This document shows, piece by piece, positions 60,295 through 64,000 of a stretch of DNA of 64,000 bases (positions are counted from its first letter, which is position 1; each line of letters opens with the position of its first letter). Source of the stretch: Exilispira sp964581895 (GTDB lineage Bacteria > Spirochaetota > JAAYUW01); the NCBI GenBank assembly GCA_964581895.1, contig CAZOPR010000003.1:124001-188000 (forward strand), in the 5' to 3' direction. The notes beneath the pieces were generated by a model. The model made no database searches, was not told the DNA's origin, and worked only from the letters and a program-made list of their open reading frames with translations. The position numbers were made by a program, and so were the translations under genes.

Positions 60295-62028
60295 TTATTT
60301 GACTTTTTCATTTATGAATTTTACCAACTGCTCTTTGAAAAGAGCGGGGTTTTCAACCATAACCGAATGCCCTATATTATCAAATTCAACAATATAAGAA
60401 TTTTGAAATTCATTTTTTGTCTCTTCAACCATCTCTTTGGTTATTATGGTATCTTTCTTTCCCCACATAATTAATACTGGCTTTGTAAAATTTTTAAATC
60501 TCCCTTTATAGTTAAATTTTTCTAAAGATCTGGGATGAGCAGTATAAGCAAAAGTAGCCATGAGCATTGCATCATCTGTTAGTTCATTTAAAAATCCATA
60601 ATCTTTAAGTTCTGGTGCAATAGCAGATAGTGCCTTGTACATAAGATCCCTACTTGTTTTATACATCTCTATTATCGGATAATGTTCTTCTGGTGTTTTA
60701 AGACCAGTTACAGAACTGCTATCAACCAATATAATAGCTTTTGGTATATCAGGAAATTTATTGATAAAAGAGATTACTATAGCACCACCGAGGCTATGAC
60801 CGACTATTACAGGAGACTTTAGTGAAAGTTTATCAATAACTTTTTTCAAAATATCTGAATAATCATCTATTTCGGCAGTTTTCATATGAGAAGACCTTCC
60901 AAAATTTGGTAAGTCTACCGCATAAACTTTATGATTAGGAATATCCATGACTTTTTTCCACCATCGAGAAGAACCAGTATTACCATGAATATATAATATA
61001 GGTTCTCCTTCTCCTTTTTCAACATAATATATTTTCAGATCATCAACTTCCAAAAATTTACTCTCCATAATCTTTCTCCTTTGATAATACTTAATAACTG
61101 CAATGTATGGTCGTTGAAAATATTTATGGTAAGCCATAATTAGACCCCACGCGATACCTCTTGGAAAAAATAAAGTGAAAAAGATTAAAAGAAAACCTAT
61201 TATAACTGATAGCCATGGACCAAATCCACGACTAAAGAAAAATCTAAGCCCTATTATGACAATGGCTCCAGCAAGGCTCCCATCTAAAGAAGCTAGACCC
61301 CCTATCATGATCATTGCAAGTAAATCAAGGGATCTTGAAAGACCAAAATCTGAAGCTCTAATATAGCCTACACAGTGAGCATATAAAGCTCCTGCTATAC
61401 CACTGAAAAAAGCACTTATCATGAAAGAAGAAAGTTTAGATAAAGAAGTATTTGTTCCAAATGAGATGGCAACTATTTCCTGATCTCTTACCATCTTCCA
61501 TTTAATACCAGAAGGTCCTTCGACAATATTTCTTAAAATAATTAAAGATATACAAAAAGTGATTAAAATAGTTAAGTAAGTATAAAATTCTGAATCTGAA
61601 ATTTTTGGAATGCTTCTAATTCCATCATGAGCTCCAAAGTAAGGCATAACTGAAATTAACTGCTCTATTACAACTCCAAAAGCCATTGTCGCAATTGCGA
61701 GGTAAAAGCCTTTCATTCTAAGTGATGGAAAACCGATTATAAGTCCAAAAATAGAAGCGATAAATCCAGAAATCAATATAGTTAAATATATCGGAAAGCC
61801 AAATTTCATCGAAAGTACAGCACTTGCATATGCTCCGATAGACATAAAAGCAGCATTACCGATAGAAACCTGCCCTGCAAAGCCTGTCAATATATTTAAG
61901 CCCATTGCGGCTATTGTAAAAATCAGTATCTGTGATAGTATTATCAAAATAAAACTTTGATTTATAAAAATCAAACCAAGAATTACGCCAATAATTAAAT
62001 ATATTATGCTATTTTTTATCCAAGACAT
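60295..62028 (-). CDS. livM: LivM-type ABC permease fused to an alpha/beta hydrolase
   Basis: The frame opens at a TTG at 62058, but AAAGGAAAGG before the ATG at 62028 supports a 577-residue product one base after the livH stop. Residues 1-315 form the LivM permease, with many membrane helices and landmarks MGLNILTGFAGQVSIGNAAFMSIGAYA, FLSLRMKGFYLAIATMAFG-type segment and MIMIGGLASLDGSLAG. Residues about 321-577 form an alpha/beta hydrolase with YIHGNTGSSRWW (oxyanion loop), VGHSLGGA (nucleophile elbow, Ser), a later GKKDTI acidic segment and NIGHSVMVENP (His). An in-frame ATG at 61066-61068 with AAGGAGA upstream starts the hydrolase, so both a fusion and a separate protein could be made. Confidence 0.88.
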   Translation of the reverse strand: MSWIKNSIIYLIIGVILGLIFINQSFILIILSQILIFTIAAMGLNILTGFAGQVSIGNAAFMSIGAYASAVLSMKFGFPIYLTILISGFIASIFGLIIGFPSLRMKGFYLAIATMAFGVVIEQLISVMPYFGAHDGIRSIPKISDSEFYTYLTILITFCISLIILRNIVEGPSGIKWKMVRDQEIVAISFGTNTSLSKLSSFMISAFFSGIAGALYAHCVGYIRASDFGLSRSLDLLAMIMIGGLASLDGSLAGAIVIIGLRFFFSRGFGPWLSVIIGFLLIFFTLFFPRGIAWGLIMAYHKYFQRPYIAVIKYYQRRKIMESKFLEVDDLKIYYVEKGEGEPILYIHGNTGSSRWWKKVMDIPNHKVYAVDLPNFGRSSHMKTAEIDDYSDILKKVIDKLSLKSPVIVGHSLGGAIVISFINKFPDIPKAIILVDSSSVTGLKTPEEHYPIIEMYKTSRDLMYKALSAIAPELKDYGFLNELTDDAMLMATFAYTAHPRSLEKFNYKGRFKNFTKPVLIMWGKKDTIITKEMVEETKNEFQNSYIVEFDNIGHSVMVENPALFKEQLVKFINEKVK

Positions 62029-62029
62029 A

Positions 62030-62974
62030 TTAGACCTTTCCTTTAAATTTTGCTCCAAAAATACCTGTTGGTTTTATGATTAAAGTTATAATTATTATAA
62101 GAAGTATTATCGAAAGTTGTAAATCAACAGAGTTGATTGAAGAGATACCAGATTTAGTTAAAAGCTGGTCTAAACCTAAAATAACAAGCTTTTCCAGTAC
62201 ACCAAGGATAAGACCTCCAGCAAATGCTCCAACAAAACTTGAAAATCCACCAAAAACTGCTGCTGTGAATCCATAAAGCTGAAAATTGACAAGCATGATA
62301 GGATTTACAGTTGTCTTTGGAGCTACTAAAAAGCCAGCGAAAACTGCTGTTGATATACCCAAAGCCCATGCCAAACTATCTGTAAAATTAACATTAATGC
62401 CGACTACTTTGGCCCCCACCTCATCTTCAGATCTTGCCATAAGTGCAAGTCCTGGTTTTGTCCATCTTGAAAATAATATTATCATAACAGATACTAAAGT
62501 CGCAACTAAAAAATTTGCGAAATCATTTGCAGGAATAATAAGAGGAAAATTGTTTGGATTTAGTTTTTGTGGTAGATATAATAATTTTGGCGGGAATGAA
62601 AAAATATCCTTAAAAAGAAGAGGTTGTGTTCCCCATATTATTAAAGCGATTCCTTCAAAAATAAGAAGTACTCCAAGGGTTATTATAAGCATAGAACTAT
62701 GAGATAACCCATTTACTTTTTTCATCAAAATTTTATCCATGAAAATACCAAGAACTGATCCAAAAATAACACCAACAAGAATTGAAAGGAATAGGTTTTT
62801 TGTCAAAGCAAGTATTGTCCAACCGACAAAAACACCTATCATACCAGAGTTGCCATGTGCGAAATTCATAACTCCAGTTGTTCGATAGATTAATGATAAT
62901 CCAAGGCCAATTATCCCATAAAGAGATCCGGAAAACAACCCGAATATTATAGATTGCAAAATCCTAACAAGCAT
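62030..62974 (-). CDS. livH: LivH-type ABC permease
   Basis: A 314-residue polytopic permease with about eight to nine membrane helices. Landmarks of LivH are GLFSGSLYGIIGLGLSLIYRTTGVMNFAHGNSGMIGVF at the N-terminus, the EAA-like loop RSEDEVGAKVVGINV (about 183-197) and TAAVFGGFSSFVGAFAGGLILGVLEKL. It forms the inner-membrane channel with LivM for hydrophobic amino acid uptake. AGGAG precedes the ATG and overlaps the livF stop. The exact substrate cannot be set because no periplasmic binding protein gene is in view. Confidence 0.95.
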   Translation of the reverse strand: MLVRILQSIIFGLFSGSLYGIIGLGLSLIYRTTGVMNFAHGNSGMIGVFVGWTILALTKNLFLSILVGVIFGSVLGIFMDKILMKKVNGLSHSSMLIITLGVLLIFEGIALIIWGTQPLLFKDIFSFPPKLLYLPQKLNPNNFPLIIPANDFANFLVATLVSVMIILFSRWTKPGLALMARSEDEVGAKVVGINVNFTDSLAWALGISTAVFAGFLVAPKTTVNPIMLVNFQLYGFTAAVFGGFSSFVGAFAGGLILGVLEKLVILGLDQLLTKSGISSINSVDLQLSIILLIIIITLIIKPTGIFGAKFKGKV

Positions 62975-62983
62975 TTTTAACTC

Positions 62984-63679
62984 CTAGATACCTAAATATG
63001 CCTTTCTAACAGAATCTTCATTTAAAAGTTTTTTAGATGCTCCTTCTACCACAACTTTTCCATTTTCAAGTATATATGCTCTATCAGCAAATGATAAAGC
63101 TTGATATGCATTTTGCTCTATCAATAAAATCGAGATCCCTAATTTTTTTAGTTCACCCAAAGCCATATAAACCTGATCTACAATTATTGGAGCAAGTCCT
63201 AAAGATGGTTCATCAAGCATGAGCAATTTAGGATCTGCCATTAAAGCTCTCCCTATCGCAAGCATCTGCTGTTCACCGCCAGAAAGATAACCTGAAATCT
63301 GTTTTTTTCTTTCGTAAAGTTTTGGAAAAAGTTCATATACTAGTTTTATCTGTTTTTTGACATTACCTCTTGAAAAAGATCCAAGTTTTAAGTTCTCTTC
63401 CACAGTTAAAGAAGGAAAAATTCTTCTTCCTTCTGGACAAAGTATCATACCATTTTTTACTCTTTTGTTATATGGTAGTTTTGATATATCTTGCTCTTTA
63501 TAAAAAATCATACCTTTTGAATCGACAATACCAGAAATACCGTATAACAAAGAGCTTTTACCCGCACCATTTACTCCAATTACAGTAACAACTTCTTTCT
63601 CAGTTAAGTTTAATGAAACAGATTTAACAGCTTCTATCTTTCCATAAGAAACTGAAAATTTATTTATTTCTAATATCAT
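62984..63679 (-). CDS. livF: LivF-type ABC transporter ATPase
   Basis: A 231-residue ATPase. Walker A GVNGAGKSSLLYGI (about 34-47), the Q-loop region, ABC signature YLSGGEQQMLAIGRALM (about 132), Walker B LLMLDEPSLGLAP (about 153-165), and the H-loop position near ILLIEQN where the residue is Gln rather than His, a common feature of LivF. It is one of two ATPases of the transporter. The gene overlaps the livG 3' end by about 20 bases, so the two are translationally linked. Confidence 0.96.
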   Translation of the reverse strand: MILEINKFSVSYGKIEAVKSVSLNLTEKEVVTVIGVNGAGKSSLLYGISGIVDSKGMIFYKEQDISKLPYNKRVKNGMILCPEGRRIFPSLTVEENLKLGSFSRGNVKKQIKLVYELFPKLYERKKQISGYLSGGEQQMLAIGRALMADPKLLMLDEPSLGLAPIIVDQVYMALGELKKLGISILLIEQNAYQALSFADRAYILENGKVVVEGASKKLLNEDSVRKAYLGI

Positions 63680-64000
63680 ATGAATTCCCTAAATATACTC
63701 TAATTACATCTTCATTTTTCGATATATTTTCTGGTTTTCCACTGGCTATAAATTTTCCAAAATCCATAACAGTCACAATATCTGAAATCCTCATAACAAG
63801 ATTCATGTCATGTTCAACCAATAAAATTGTTAAACCCATTGATTTTAATTTTAGTAAAATCTCATCAAGTTCCTTTTTTTCATCTGTATTTAATCCAGCT
63901 GCAGGCTCATCAAGAAGAAGAATTTTTGGTTTAACGGCTAAAGCTCTTGCAAGTTCAACTTTTTTTAATATTCCATAAGGTAATGAACCTATATAAGAAT
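63660..64000 (-). CDS. livG: LivG-type ABC transporter ATPase (partial)
   Basis: I translated the reverse complement by hand. The frame is open from the right window edge (64000) to a TAA at 63660-63662, giving the C-terminal 113 residues. They read SYIGSLPYGILKKVELARALA (a modified signature region), LLLDEPAAGLNTDEKKEL (Walker B and D-loop), and LLVEHDMNLVMRISDIVTVMDFGK (H-loop His), ending NEDVIRVYLGNS. This is a LivG-type ATPase. The N-terminal part with Walker A lies outside the window. Its end overlaps the start of livF by 20 bases. Confidence 0.93.
   Translation of the reverse strand, partial: SYIGSLPYGILKKVELARALAVKPKILLLDEPAAGLNTDEKKELDEILLKLKSMGLTILLVEHDMNLVMRISDIVTVMDFGKFIASGKPENISKNEDVIRVYLGNSYDIRNK

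Noticed and set aside
62029..62058. Apparent 28-base overlap of livM with livH from a TTG start
   Set aside because: The ATG at 62028 has a strong ribosome binding site and begins one base after the livH stop.

Overview
The window is a very AT-rich, densely coded bacterial chromosome segment made almost entirely of housekeeping and envelope genes. It holds no rRNA, insertion sequence, prophage, integrase or CRISPR array. An lpxB gene points to a diderm with a lipid A outer membrane, and flgB points to flagella. Together with a full Bat (aerotolerance) gene cluster and a motility-associated-factor-like protein, these suggest a low-GC spirochaete. That placement is an inference, because no rRNA or other phylogenetic marker is present.

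Layout. 1-8.3 kb, minus strand: lpxB coupled to a VWA-domain membrane protein and a partial exported protein, an adenosine-specific kinase family protein, a TPR membrane protein, elongation factor P, and an HtrA-like protease lipoprotein. 8.5-10.9 kb, plus strand: an EF-G paralogue lacking the catalytic histidine, a terminator, and a small zinc-ribbon protein. 10.9-13.2 kb, minus strand: two tandem paralogous genes of unknown function, a methyltransferase, and a roughly 178-nt structured RNA gene with its own promoter and terminator. 13.5-16.5 kb, plus strand: a DHH phosphoesterase and a GH42 beta-galactosidase. 16.6-21 kb, minus strand: gdhA, a PEGA protein, a CheY-like receiver and prfB. 21-32.4 kb, plus strand: a nitrilase-family hydrolase, tRNA-Leu, then MoxR ATPase, DUF58, a membrane protein, BatA, BatB, BatC, BatD, BatE, a sensor histidine kinase and an OmpR-type regulator, tightly packed. 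32.6-43.9 kb, minus strand: flgB, a TPR protein, mreB, mreC, mreD, mrdA (PBP2), rodA, a radical SAM/DUF2344 protein, a TrmH-family methyltransferase and an exported protein. 44-54 kb, mixed: an Asn-rich TPR protein, a HAD phosphatase-pyrG-DUF115-like operon, nitroreductase, a YgjV-like/GNAT-like protein, an M23 peptidase, a GT-B-like protein, tRNA-Gln and a DUF2156 protein. 54-60 kb, minus strand: yebC-ruvC-ruvA-ruvB, a GNAT, a LiaF-like duplicated pair, PrsW and a Nif3/CutA-like protein. 60.3-64 kb, minus strand: a branched-chain amino acid type ABC transporter (livG-livF-livH-livM) whose livM reads in frame into an alpha/beta hydrolase.

How the genes fit together. The Mre/PBP2/RodA block runs cell elongation. 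The Bat cluster is a putative envelope stress or metal-dependent chaperone system whose operon extends into a two-component system. RuvABC resolves recombination junctions. Several genes serve translation (EF-P, RF2, EF-G paralogue, YebC, TrmH family, two tRNAs). The observations most worth following are the unassigned structured RNA at 12971-13148, the LivM-hydrolase fusion with an internal ribosome binding site, the Bat-linked two-component system, and the 18-bp repeat that runs into the batD coding sequence.
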